The translations under genes and the position numbers were made by a program. From Acheta domesticus (taxonomy: Eukaryota; Arthropoda; Insecta; Orthoptera; Gryllidae): a DNA stretch of 64,000 nucleotides. The DNA is taken from the NCBI GenBank assembly GCA_031308135.1, contig JAHLJT010009436.1, positions 122,427,608 to 122,491,607 of the forward strand, written 5' to 3'. Of this stretch, positions 21,700 to 33,307 are shown piece by piece. The notes below the pieces were generated by a model. The model had not been told where the DNA came from. It worked only from the letters and a program-made list of their open reading frames with translations, and searched no databases. Each line of letters begins with the position of its first letter. The stretch's first letter is position 1.

Positions 21700-24600
21700 T
21701 AGGAGGCTGCAAGACAATAAATACGACAGGACGGACTATAAAAACACAATTCGACCCACCCTTCTATTACATTAAAAAGCTCGTCAGAACTCACCACATT
21801 CAAGACAGCCCAAATAACATTCTCGACATTGTAATTCACTCTTCAACCCTCCAAACCTTCAACCCGAACACCAAATTCGACTTTTTTACAGCTCCGATCG
21901 CCTCTCACTTACATTCACCAGTAGCTCTACAACCCTGTATCTCGCAACATACCGTCCAACAAAATCAGTACCAAACTGGAAACAATTCACCCACATTCTA
22001 TCCAAAAATATTTACGCCCTCTCCTCCATACCCTCACCAACTGACATTGAAAAATCCATCACCCACTTGACGCGAATTAAAAAAACAGAAAAACTACCAC
22101 AATCCAAAAGACCACCCACTCCTCTCTTCCAAGCCAAATTGTTGAAACGATGAGACTGAAAAGACAAACGCAAAGACGCTACTACAAAAGACGGGACGAA
22201 GGACAGGAAATGACTTAAGTTACGACTAGTACATCAACAACTGAAGATACGACACCCCACAAATATGATGACTTACTAACAGACAAAAGCAGCCCCCGCG
22301 ATTTACATAAACTCCATCTGTGCGGAGCACATCCCACCAAAATAACTCTTCTAAAAACTTCACTAACATACTAACCCTCGATCCACAAGACATTAACACC
22401 CTCGCCCAATACCTAGCCGTGAAACTTCTTCCTCCAAACATCCCCATTCCTGACTCTGTAATATCTATCTCAAATCACCAAGTCAACAAATTAATCAACA
22501 GCCATGCACAACCAGCAACTACGAAATAGCCCAAATTATTAAAACTATATGTCGGATAAAGCGAAGTTACTTCACAATGAAACTATTTACCGTGGTGCAA
22601 GACGAGTCTTCCTCTAGGCAAGTGACGGGAGAGTAGTGGGGACGCCAGCATCGTGGCAGCTACCGCGTGGCTTTTTTGAGGTGATGTGTTGAAAATGAGA
22701 CAATGGCGGCACTAGCATGTGGCACGTTTCATTCTTAATCTGCCACAATCCATATGATCTTTTAATGTGCGGCACTCATCAACGTTTGAGAGTACTAACA
22801 AAACAGTGCTATCTGTGAAGTGATGTGTATTTGTTACTAGTTATTTAACACAAGCCATGTGTTTTATTGTCGTAAAATGAACTTGTCTTAACAAAATTAA
22901 CGTTGTAGTTGTCCAAGCAACATCCAAAACTGGCCAAGTCTCGCAATTGAGGGCGACGCGACCTGCTCATTCACGTGCTAGTGGAAACAGTCTAGCTGCA
23001 TGGCAGCGGATATAGTCGTTTTTCCTTCTATAATGTCTGATCTGTGTGCACGTTCCCCGCATTCTGAATCGTGTCAACGCAGCTGGCAACTTTCAGGCGG
23101 TTTTATTTACCACTTTGTAACTTGTCATTTGACTTTCGTGTGGTAATTTGTAATTTAATGAGCGATTTGTCTGTAATGTGTTTTATGTCGTTTGTTATTT
23201 AGTGTAAAAACTTATTTTAGGAGTAGACTGTGTCCTTAATGTGTCATTCTGTGTTCCCAAGTTTGTATTACAAAGAATCTACATGGTCTAGCAAGGAAGG
23301 AAAATCCAACCCAATAAAATTTCAGAAAGAGTTACCATACGACTGCTTTTGTAAGAAAATTACTATCAACATGTTGAAAGCTAATGTAAACTTAAAGGCT
23401 TTGTGATTAAATATTTTGTTTTTATTGGATTGCTTTTCATTCTATGTTATTGGAGGGAAAGGAGTTTAAGTGCCCTCAAACCCCAAACGTAGTCCACTTG
23501 CTCACGGGCCCTAAAATCCTTTTAATAATTAAATTAATTCTAATTTTAATAATTAAAAGTATAAAAATCAGTAAATAACCCGGTCCCGACGGAATCCTTC
23601 CTGCTCAACTTCACCACCTTCCAAAAAATGCCCTAGATCTTTTGACCAAAATTGTAAATTCTTGCTGCTTGCTATCTTACTTCCCAATCTCTTGGAAAAC
23701 CGCCCACGCATCAATGATCCCAAAATCCGGCAAAGATCATCAGCTTCCTTAATAACCGCCCTATTAGTTTACTCTCAATTTTCGGAAAACTCTTTGAAAA
23801 AATCAATCTTTTTCGACCACACCCTATCTAAATTCAATCATCTGTCCTGTCCAATCCTTGAACAAGGCCCTCCTATCAAGCTTTGGAGGGCTCTGCGGCC
23901 CTCCAAACCTTGAAAATAGTCCTTTCCATGGATACACCTCTTCATGACAAAAAAGAAATCCCCTGCATCTTTACCGACCTCACCCAAGCTTTCGAAACTG
24001 TTTCCCATAGCATACTATTAATGAAACTAATTCCTTACATTCCGACCCATCTTTACTCTCTCATCTCTAACACACCACTACTTCTTTTTAAAACATTTTC
24101 AGTACATCTCTCCAAAACACTCAATTCATGCCGGCGTCCCACAGGGCGCCGTACTATCACCGACTCTCTTCTCACTTTCCGTTAACGACATTCGCCCGAC
24201 AAACGGAGTCAAAGCTTTCCTCACTGCTGATGACTTTGCCCTCCTAGCTTCCTCCCGAGCCTTAAATTCTTCCCTTTCCAAATTGCAAACAGTTCAAAAC
24301 AAGCTTCACTCGTGGACCAAAGTTAATAATATCACGATAAATGCATCAAAATGTCAGGCTATAATATTTTCAAATCGCAAAAATCCGACTCTTCCTCCCC
24401 TCTTTTCATCAATCATCAACCTCTTCCATGGCAACCCATCACATATTTAGGTATTCATTTTTCACAACGCCTCACATGGACATTTCATATTCACCAAGTC
24501 ATGACTCATAGAATCATCAATGCATTTCTTCCTCTTCTCTCTCATCACTCACTTTCCGCTAAAAGAAAATTAACCATTTACTACACATACATTCGCCCAA

Positions 24601-25050
24601 TCATTACCTACGCCCACGCAAGCTGGTCATGCACTTCACACACTAACTACTTTCATATCACCAGACTCGAATACCGAATCATCATGCTCATTTTCACCCA
24701 TTTACTCCCATTTACACCCAACTAAACGACTTACGAACTCTTCACAACATTCCCCACATAGCCACCTACATTCATCATTCTGCACTAAATAGCATTCAAA
24801 ATTTTCTTTCCGACCCATCGTACAACTATCTACTCACATCTCATTTCCCAACACTCACAAACCCAAGACAGGACTAAAAAGCATTCTCTTGACATTCTTC
24901 AACTTCCGCCCCCATCACCTTAGAGGGCACGGAAAGACACGACAAACCACATGGTGACGTCATGACTAACAAATAAAACAGACACGACGAAGACAAATTA
25001 CACCGACAAAACTATGATACACAAATTCAAACTTAGACAAACTACTAATA
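21700..25050 (+). pseudogene. second LINE family, ORF2 remnant
   Basis: Plus strand: a linker region including YRPTKSVPNWKQFTHIL (~21950) is followed after an insertion by NPVPTESFL/PGPDG-type sequence (23577). NNRPISLLSIFGKLFEK and IFTDLTQAFETVSHSILL (palm motif A, ~23960) come next, then GVPQGAVLSPTLFSL (~24132) and LTADDFALLASS (motif C, YADD-like, ~24220). Last are ITYLGIHFSQRLTW and the thumb. Frames shift several times and stops are present. Interrupted at ~22546-23571. Confidence 0.75.
22546..23571. mobile_element. ~1-kb insertion in a LINE, class unknown
   Basis: The reading of the LINE stops at ATTAAAACTATA (~22535) and resumes after AATTAAAAGTATA (~23552), a likely 12-13 bp target duplication with one mismatch. 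The insert has no recognised coding sequence or TIR. Its right end is AT-rich. A long variable-length duplication would suit target-primed insertion (SINE, truncated LINE or processed transcript). Confidence 0.4.
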
Positions 25051-26369
25051 AAATATCCAAAAATCTACGTCACTTAAATAACATTTCTTTCCCTTCTACT
25101 GTCTCTTTTTCTCCCCATCTCTTTTTCTTCCAATTCTATTTTCTTTTCCTTTTCTGCACCCTCAACATAAATAAAATAATCCGTCAAACCAAAAACAAAA
25201 TAACCTATCTTACTTTCTACGATCCTTGCTTCCCCATCCTCGTCTTGTGTGACAATCGGGGAAGGCGTTCTGCAACACCTCCATCGCTGCTGCTGCTCCA
25301 TTGCTGCAATAGACATCACATCGATGTTCGTTTATTGCAAGAAACAAAACTCATAAGCGCCGACGACCTGTAGCTAAATGACATGGCTATCTACAGCATT
25401 GACCGCAATGACAATCACCGCGGAGGCGGTGTAGCGGTTGTCGTACGTCGCTCTTTGCCTCATCGCTCGACAGCTTAACCTCGCCTTGCGAGGCTTGAAG
25501 CGGCAGCGATTGTGATGAACACGACGGAAGACGAAGTTGCACTGGTGTCAAAATACTTATCACCAAATCTTCTTCCCACTAATGACGATTTCGACACAGT
25601 ATTCTCCTTAGCACCTCACACGGTCATGGTGAGCAACCTGAACGCAAAGTGCGAGGAATGGGGATGTAACCAACTGACAGCAATGGAAACTTACACGTTT
25701 CCTGCTGTCACTCAACACTGACACTCATCCCACCCTCCATAACTACTCGCTTCCCCACTGACCGCTGCCTCCGACCCGAAATCCGAAGTGTGACACTCAC
25801 ATCCGGAAGTAGTCGAGCCACTACTCCCAAACCCATTCCTGTCTCCCTTTCCGATCACATCCCCATTACCTTCGCAGTTGGTAGCATCCGCGCCTTCTGC
25901 GGCCCTAGGCAATAGGTCCAACCAGAGGCGGGATTTCGGATCTTTCATTGGGGGGGCAAATTCGGGCGCTATTGTGAACATGAAAATATTCGTTTATATG
26001 AATGGTTTTAATTAATTTTGCTGTAACTACATACAGTGTTTTCAATTTTTTTAATTATTTAATTATTATTGATTGTTATTAATTAGATTAGTTGAACACA
26101 GAGGTGACCATCCTCATTGTTATTTGAACGGTCAGAACTGTAAATTCAACAATGCATTTTCTCAGTGAATCATACATCGAAATATTGAAAATGTTTATGA
26201 TTTATTATGATCAAAAACGTTTACACATAACTGTAGTATATATATTTTGAAATCTACATTAATAAATTATTTTAATTAAAATGCATTCTTCTGTGCAAGG
26301 TGATAATATGAGCTTCCACTTTTATTTCGACTTGTGTGCGCATGTACATTGTGAAATGTGCGCATGTAC

Positions 26370-27015
26370 ATTAAATTATGTCTTATGAAGTTTATTGAAA
26401 ACTCAACAGTTTTCTGTCAAAATGAGCTCATATTTCCGCATTTTCAGAAACACTTAAACATCGTTTTCTGAAAAACAGCTCCCAATTTTTTCTTCAAACT
26501 TTTTGTACGGATAATGCTAATTGCATTGTTTAAGATGACATAAAATTAATTTTGCTGTATTATTTTGTTTCTTCAAAAATTACACAAATGTAATTTTGTT
26601 GAAATTTCTCTCATGTCTTTAATATGCACATAATCGGCGATTTGTATATTTTATTTCATTTCTGAGTGGCAGTGATTCAAACGACTTCCAATAAAGCTTT
26701 TCAAAATCGAAATAGTTTTCTGTAAAAAAAGAGCTTCAAATTTCGCATTAACACATTTCGTAACGCTTAAACGCCATTTTCGTAAAAATTACACCAAATT
26801 TTTCAACGAAAATTTCCATTTAGGACGAAGTTTCACTCTTCAATAATATTCTTAAGGTACCATTAGGAAACCGAAAAATTGAGCAAATGTGAAGAAATGT
26901 TCGGGCGGCGGTAAATGGTTACTGTATAAGGATGGGGTACGACCGAAAAGCCGACCAAAGAAATTAGAAAACTAACTTCTACGAGAAAATCTGTGCCATT
27001 CTGTAGCTCCACTAG
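26370..27015 (+). repeat. HINE-A 3' fragment inside hAT family 1
   Basis: Body units 3 and 4 plus the tail (CTGTAGCTCCACTAG, ending 27015). The 5' half is missing. A duplicated 'gcgcatgtacatt' string precedes it. Confidence 0.75.
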
Positions 27016-27611
27016 TTCCTTTTTGTTTTGGCCCTAGAATCTTTGATGGCATCTAAAACAAAAATAGTACGATCACAAGTTGTAGTGTATGTAATACAAG
27101 CCAGTTAAAGTTTGGGGCTCACACGTATATATACGCTCGTATACGCACCATAGTTCGGGGCTCGTTTTACAACAATCGCCATATTAAAATTCTGCGAACT
27201 GAAACCGGTCTATGATAGTTCGAAATTACAGATTGAATGCATAAAAATGTTTAAAACATATTGTATTTCATTCTTTAAAAAGAGAATCGGTCTAAGCGAA
27301 CTCAACTCTAATTAAAAGACAAACACATACCTTCCAAAGCTTTTAGAACCGAGAAAACACAAACACTTCTGTTTTTTACATCGCTCGCATATACAACTGA
27401 ACCACAAAGCTATATTGGCAACAGGAGTTTTTAAACTAGTTAAAATTGTTCTTGCTAGAATGTTTGTGATATATGAAAAGATACCAAAGGGGCTCATATT
27501 ATGTAAATCGTTCATATCACCACCTTTAACTCTAATAATCGGGAAATACCTTTAACTAATAATCGGGAAATACTATTTCTTTTTGAGAGTAAAAATTTGA
27601 CTGTTATGACT

Positions 27612-28639
27612 AGACCTCGGAATTTTACTCACAAAAACGGTTTGATTTAGGCACCTAAAATCGGCAACAAAATTACGAAATTAGGCACTAACAGGTATTG
27701 AAATCGACGTTTGAGGCACTTAAAATAGGTTACAGAATGACTAAGCCAGGCAAACAAATAGACATTAAAAAGTTATATTTCTGGCAGGTAGAACATATCT
27801 CAAAAGGTTGAATTAAGCAATTATAGTATACAGGAAAAATGATTTTTACATTTATGAGAGAGACTACAAGCATATTTTATTCTCTTTCATAATTAGCAGC
27901 ATAGTATATAATCAATATTTTCTCCAAATTTGCTACAATAAGGCTGTTTTGTCTCTTACAATCATTTTTAAGGCTGAAAATGAACGTTTTACTGACATAG
28001 ATTTATAGGAGCAAACAAATTTAGTTACATTTCTCATGTTCACGTCTCCTGGAACGTTCCTCACGTCCCTTCTCCCCAACCCCCAAAACAACTTGTACCA
28101 CACGACCCATTTAAACACTGAACAGTATTTTGTACTATACTCCTGTCCGAGAGTCGGTTTTTGTCTGGCAGGTCTGCGCTTTCCTCGCCTGGACTTCGCA
28201 GACGACGCGCTGCGGCGATAAGCCTCAACCTGCCAACAGCGCATCTGCATCAGGAATGGGTGCAATTGCCCAAGAAGTGCGTGCTGATCGGAGATGAGCG
28301 TGAAACATCCTTATTATGTTGACTTGCAGGGCTCCTTTTGTTCGGTATTTTGGTTGAAAGATTTCTGTGCGTTGTTCGAACACACAATATTTGCATTTCG
28401 GAAACGTTTTTGCGTTTTCGTAAAACGAATTTCAAAATTTAGCATTTAAAATACGATCGTTCTTGAAAATCACTTATTTTAGACAAAAAAATATTAAAAC
28501 AGACATCAACCGCCATTTTTAGGACATTTTTGGCATATTAGATGCTTTCAGTACATCTATTTTCACATGCTTCGTAAACATCTGCAATTACTTTTCACAA
28601 CATCCTAAATAGGCATTTGTCCTAAAATCAGCGGTCTAG
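27612..28639. mobile_element. hAT-like element (family 2) nested in family 1
   Basis: Ends AGACCTCGGAATTTTA and CTAGACCGCTGATTTTAGG are inverted to each other. TTATGACT occurs on both sides (27604-27611 and 28640-28647) as an 8-bp duplication, with the exact end ambiguous by two bases. TAGGCA/TTAGGCAC motifs recur near the ends. Confidence 0.65.
27933..28265 (-). pseudogene. possible hAT transposase C-terminal remnant
   Basis: The 110-residue frame contains SMSVKRSFSALKMI near its C-terminus, resembling the conserved 'ERxFSxLK' segment of the hAT dimerisation domain. The rest is unrecognisable and the N-terminal catalytic part is absent. Its location between the family-2 ends fits this reading. 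Confidence 0.45.
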
Positions 28640-29440
28640 TTATGACTCATGATTTTAGGCATTAAACTGTTTAATTTCCAAGTAAATAACGTTTAAAAGT
28701 AATATATAATTTAAAGAGGATTTAATAATAAGGGATATTCCAAATAACGCTGAACACTATGCCGCGTTTTATAATACTGAACTAAAGTTCACCAATGTGT
28801 AAATGTGTATTATTCGCTCAGCTCAATAAAATTATTTTTCGCTTATTTATTATTGCATTTATTCTCAAAATACAGAAACAAATAAATCTTTTATATATAA
28901 ATTTGAAGATCTGCGAAATGAAATTAAATATATATTTTTTAATTTGCCCCCTCCCCGAATCCCGCCTCTGGGTCCAACAACCCACTAACTGGGATGTTTC
29001 GCAATACACTCACATCACTACACAGACAAACACAAACCTCGCAAACAATGGATTCGCCAGAATCTAACACACTCACTAAACATACACAAACAGCCCACAG
29101 AAAGGCGACGCCGATTTTCTGGCGAAGAGCTTCTGCGCGAAAAACGCAAAGCTATGTGGGAATGCGAAAAACGCCTGAAACGGCGCTCGCAAACCACCAC
29201 CAGCCGATTGGGAAAGGCAGACAAGAGAGATCGGTTCCGATTACTCTCCTAACGGCCTTTTCAAACCCCCCAAAAGCGCTCAGGTCAGTAGCTAAAAGCA
29301 CAACCGCCATATGTAGCCACGGCAAAGCGGAGGGTAAACAAACTTACCTCTTGTCAGATCAAGTCAAGGCAAAATTCTTTGCCGACATGCTTGAAGAGAG
29401 GTTTGTTAACAACACTACACGGCGGTAGATGAGGAAACGG

Positions 29441-30206
29441 ACGACAGGAAACAGAGTGCCAGCTGAACACACTTCATAACTCGGAAGCGTAAAGAGCCAA
29501 AACTTTAATTTTTGCGTAATTAATTAGCAATTAAATAGTTCTAAACGTAGGCATGTGTTTTTGTGGTAACCGAAAGTTGTGGTGCCAGCGGTAGAGAGGT
29601 CACTAAACCATCCTTAATGCAAAGCGGTCTGTACAATAATATAGCGAAAACGTTACTAAGGGCGAGAAAGTGCGTGCTGCTTTAGCACCTCCAGTTCATT
29701 TTGAAAATGGTTCGAAATAAATATTATCATGACCTTACCCATGATGCTAAGGAGCTATTTTACCATAAAATACATGTTTGAAATATATTTGGATCCACGT
29801 GCCCTTTCATCGGATATGAAAAGTGACTGTGCTGTTCGAGTAGAAGTGACTCCTTCCGAATATTTTTATAAATTGTCGACTTTTAAATATTTATTTTAGA
29901 AAGTTGTATTCATTGTTATCAACGAGAAAAATATTACCTACATTAAACTTTAATTTACGTCCGGAAAAAATCCAGAATATTCATAAATACAATTCCAAAA
30001 ATGTTCGTATTTTTTCACGCAATAAAGGAACTTTCAACGCGAAGTTAACTAGAATTTGACAATATTTAATATATTAATCATAAGAAATATATTATTTAAA
30101 AAAATATATAATATTACACCTTTTGTCATATTTTTAAATGTACTTTCCTGCGCCGAATTCAGATATTGACGATAGAATTTTAATATTCAAGGAACGAGTT
30201 TAAAAT
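29441..30206. other. unassigned AT-rich DNA
   Basis: No gene. A short HINE-B tail-like string (GTGCGTGCTGCTTTAGCAC then CTCCAG) at ~29668-29692 suggests a decayed terminus. Confidence 0.4.
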
Positions 30207-30210
30207 TTTA

Positions 30211-30263
<53 letters not shown>
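30207..30263. repeat. (TA)n microsatellite
   Basis: TA tract at the left edge of the Helitron-like element. Confidence 0.95.
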
Positions 30264-30269
<6 letters not shown>

Positions 30270-30491
30270 GATGTTGGTATGTATATTACAAGAAAACTCC
30301 TACATCGTTGGACCGATCTCCATGAAAGTTAGCACTTCCACGTGTTTTTTCATCGAGAAGGTTTATGTGTTGTTAATTCTGTTGTAACTCCACTACATAT
30401 CCACTACATTTTCAGGTCAAATGCAACCTGCAACACACTCGGCAGCATTTTAAATCTATATCGTTAAATAACTCCTAAACGAGACTTTCAA

Positions 30492-30650
30492 AATCTGCAA
30501 GTAAATGTGAATGAGAGGGACAGAGAGCGGCAGAGGCAGAGACAGACAGGGACAGGGTGAGGGAGGTAGGGAGGGAGAGACAGTGAGAAACGGTGATAGG
30601 AGGGGAAAGAGGGAGATGAAGGACAGAACGTCTGCCGGGTTTTCTTAGTG
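30492..30650. repeat. purine-rich repeat, copy 1
   Basis: About 150 bp of GAGAGG/GGGA-rich sequence that starts AAGTAAATGTGAATGAGAGG and ends CGTCTGCCGGGTTTTC. The same segment recurs at 31063-31203 and 33150-33296. Open frames in it (Ser/Pro/Leu-rich on the minus strand) are repeat shadows. Confidence 0.85.
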
Positions 30651-31062
30651 CATTTGTATACTGTTAAAGTATTAGTTATAAAGTATACTGTTAAAGTAAA
30701 ATTAGTGGAGCTAGAGCAGCACACACTTGCTTGCATTATTTATAACTTTTGCAATTTTCAAAAATTAAGAGTTCAATTTTTTAGCGTCCTTTGCTCAATA
30801 CCAGAAATAAATTAAAGAAAAAATTTGGAGTAGTTCTTGAAAAAATAATTACTTAAAAATTGCCTATCTTTCACCCAAAATTACGCGAAAACTAGTCATA
30901 TTTTGAAAAAATTGTATATGGCATTATTTCAACCTCAGTATTTGAAAAACAGATTTTACTTAATAAATCTCTATCTTCAATACTGTAGTTGTAGGAAGAT
31001 GTCGAAAAATATGGGAACTTCACAATTTTAGAAAAATGAGGGATTTCAACGAAAATACCCCC

Positions 31063-31203
31063 ACAAGTAAATGTGAATGAGAGGGACACATAGACAGACA
31101 GGAACAAGGACAGGGTGAGGGAGGGAGGGAGAGACAGTGAGAAACGGAGATGGGAGGGGAAAGAGGGAGATGAAGGACAGAACGTCTGCCGGGTTTTCCT
31201 AGT
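31063..31203. repeat. purine-rich repeat, copy 2
   Basis: Second copy, same start and end strings as copy 1. Slightly shorter, and ends TTTTCCTAGT. Confidence 0.85.
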
Positions 31204-31989
31204 ATCGTCTCCTGTATTATTTCAGTAGTATACCTTTGGGTTCCGACTCTCACACGCAACCAATCTTTATAAATGAGGGCTCTAAAGAAAGAGAATTTCA
31301 CGGAGACTTGACGAATTCCACTTTGACCTAAAAAATATGGATGATTTCTTTAAAAAACGCATAGAAATATTCATGTAAAATGCAACCCGCATCATATGTC
31401 AACCTATATCGGCAAATAACTCATAAACAAAGCGTTTTAGAGCCTTAAAAAGTAAATTTTGAGGCCAAAGGCCTCAAAGAAGCGTTTTTCACACCATAAT
31501 CTACAAGATGAGACATTCTCCAATCCATTCAATTACCTTTTTGGTTCCACGCTTCAATACTATCAAGGCCACCTCAATATTACAGCCCTTCCTGCTGGTA
31601 GCAATTTTTGTGGCGACACGCTAAGAAGGCTTAGGTTCGACAATCTTTATTTACGCTTTCTGTTAACACCGTAGTTTGTGCAGTCTGACGAGGTTTATTT
31701 GCATAATCATTAATTTAAGATTTGCTCTCCAGCAACAACTAGAAGTATTATTATAGTTGGTTGATACCTATACCTATGAAGATTGTTTCTTATGCGTGTA
31801 GTGAAACTATTCAATTAACATTTTTTCATGGTCTATAAGTGCTGTGTACTTAATTTTGGAGGGAAGAGTGGTCAGGAAGGGTGGAATGGTGTTCAGTGAA
31901 GAGTGAAGACAGTGTTTGTGTTTTACCTGTACCAATATTTTCGTATTATCATTATCATTATCATTCGATGAAATTTTCAAGTCAACGGG

Positions 31990-32345
31990 TTCAGACACGT
32001 AGCTTTCTCAAAAGTAAAAAGCTGATATTTTTGTGACTATCACGAAAACCTAAAACCTAACAAAGAATATTGAATAATTACTTCAAATGTCTTTTAAGTG
32101 AGTGCTGGGAATTGTTCCAAGCAAATTCTTCATGATATTGAATAAATATTTATTGAAAATTTCTTTTACACATTAATTGTATTGTTTTTTATTTTTATTT
32201 GTAATTGTGTTAGTACATTGCAAGTTACCTTTATAGATTTTAAACAAATAAACACGTTTCGTTAACTACTTTCCCTTTTAGAATGAAAATAGAAGGATAG
32301 GGATGAGTGTGGGGTCTAACATGCGAGAGTTCTCGCACGGGTACG
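31990..32345 (+). repeat. internal, decayed Helitron 3' terminus
   Basis: This ~350-bp stretch is repeated, diverged, at about 32640-32943 (shared 'ctttctcaa.agtaaaaa', 'gaattgttccaag', 'taacatgc.agagttctcgc'). Here the end reads ACGGGTACGGAG instead of ACGGGTACGCTAG, so the CTAG has been lost. It looks like an older terminus bypassed in favour of the downstream one. Confidence 0.6.
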
Positions 32346-33149
32346 GAGAGGTGGTGGGGGAAAACTTGTGCTATGGCACAACACGAGGAACAAACTTTTT
32401 AAAGTAGCTAAAGTAAAATAGCTTGAAATAAATGGAAAACAAAAATCAAAACGCGCTAGCCTACAGTACTACAGTACTGCAGAAAATTATTCAATATTTT
32501 TAGTATACAAATAATTTTTCAATTTTCTCACCCTGATTCTCCAAAACCCACTCGGTTCTTCATAACAAATCAAGGAAACTTAAATAATATTGCAATGAGT
32601 AGGTCTGTTCTTCCGGTATTTTCGCACTACTTTACTTGGCTTTCTCAAGAGTAAAAACCTTTTCTATTATTTGACTATCAAGGAAAGCGAAAAGCTAACT
32701 CTCAAGGAAGATTGAAACATTTCTTCAAATGTTTTTAAAGAAGTATGAATTGTTCCAAGAACATCTCTCTATAATGTTGAATAAACTTTAATTGAAAATT
32801 TGTTTCAAACATCAATTGCATTGTTATTTTGTTTGATATTCTGTAAGTACATTAGTAGTTCCTCTCCTTTATGGAAAGGATAGACAAATGGATAGGGAAA
32901 GGGTGGGATTTAACATGCAAGAGTTCTCGCACGGGTACGCTAGTGTTCTATAATGGCGAAATGTAAAGGAATCTTTAAAAGACGCATTTGCAAAATCAGC
33001 ATATCAAATCAAGTCAAATCCTTTGCATCACGAACAACGAAACAATTCTCACACCGTAACCTACAGAATGAACTCTTCCTGAACATTCTATAACATTTTT
33101 GCTGGTAGGGCGCTTCCCAATATTACTGCACCTGCTCAGAGACGTGCAG

Positions 33150-33296
33150 AATCTGCAAGTAAATGTGAATGAGAGGGACAGAGAGCGGCAGAGACAGATA
33201 GGGACAGGGGGAGGGAGGGAGAAACAGTGAGAAACAAAGATGGGAGGGGAAAGAGGGAGATGAAGGGGAGAACAACGTCTGCCGGGTTTTCCTAGT
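33150..33296. repeat. purine-rich repeat, copy 3
   Basis: Third copy, outside the Helitron end, finishing CCGGGTTTTCCTAG just before the 8-bp duplication of the hAT family-3 element. Confidence 0.85.
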
Positions 33297-33307
33297 TATC
33301 CATAATG

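Larger units (their letters stand above)
25923..28970. mobile_element. hAT element (family 1)
   Basis: Inverted ends CAGAGGCGGGATTTCGG and CAGAGGCGGGATTCGGG with a perfect 8-bp duplication GGTCCAAC (25915-25922 and 28971-28978). It splits a LINE. The interior carries a HINE-A tail fragment (26370-27015) and a second hAT-like element (27612-28639). No intact transposase is seen. Confidence 0.85.
25215..29440 (+). pseudogene. LINE endonuclease/linker remnant split by a hAT element
   Basis: Plus strand: an AP-endonuclease-like domain with HHIDVRLLQETKL (25312), DRNDNHRGGGVAVVVRRSL (25402) and SNLNAKCEEWGCN (25632). It is interrupted at 25922 by a hAT element and resumes at 28979. The sequence then runs to KALRSVAKSTTAICSHGKAE and LLSDQ...LEERFVNNTT (29414), the same linker as in the fragment at 20180-21640. 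It is truncated before the reverse transcriptase. Several stops and frame changes occur. Confidence 0.75.
30207..32943 (+). mobile_element. Helitron-like element
   Basis: It begins at or near a (TA)n tract followed by AAATAGGATGTTGGTATG. It ends with a GCAAGAGTTCTCGC hairpin-type sequence, then ACGGGTACGCTAG before T (32940-32943), the classic Helitron CTRR|T end. No Rep or helicase frame is present, so it is non-autonomous. The exact 5' end is uncertain because of the (TA)n tract. A second, decayed 3' end lies internally at 32322-32345. Confidence 0.6.

Noticed and set aside
30488..31301. Ser/Pro/Leu-rich minus-strand frames
   Set aside because: They are translations of the purine-rich repeat blocks and change between copies.
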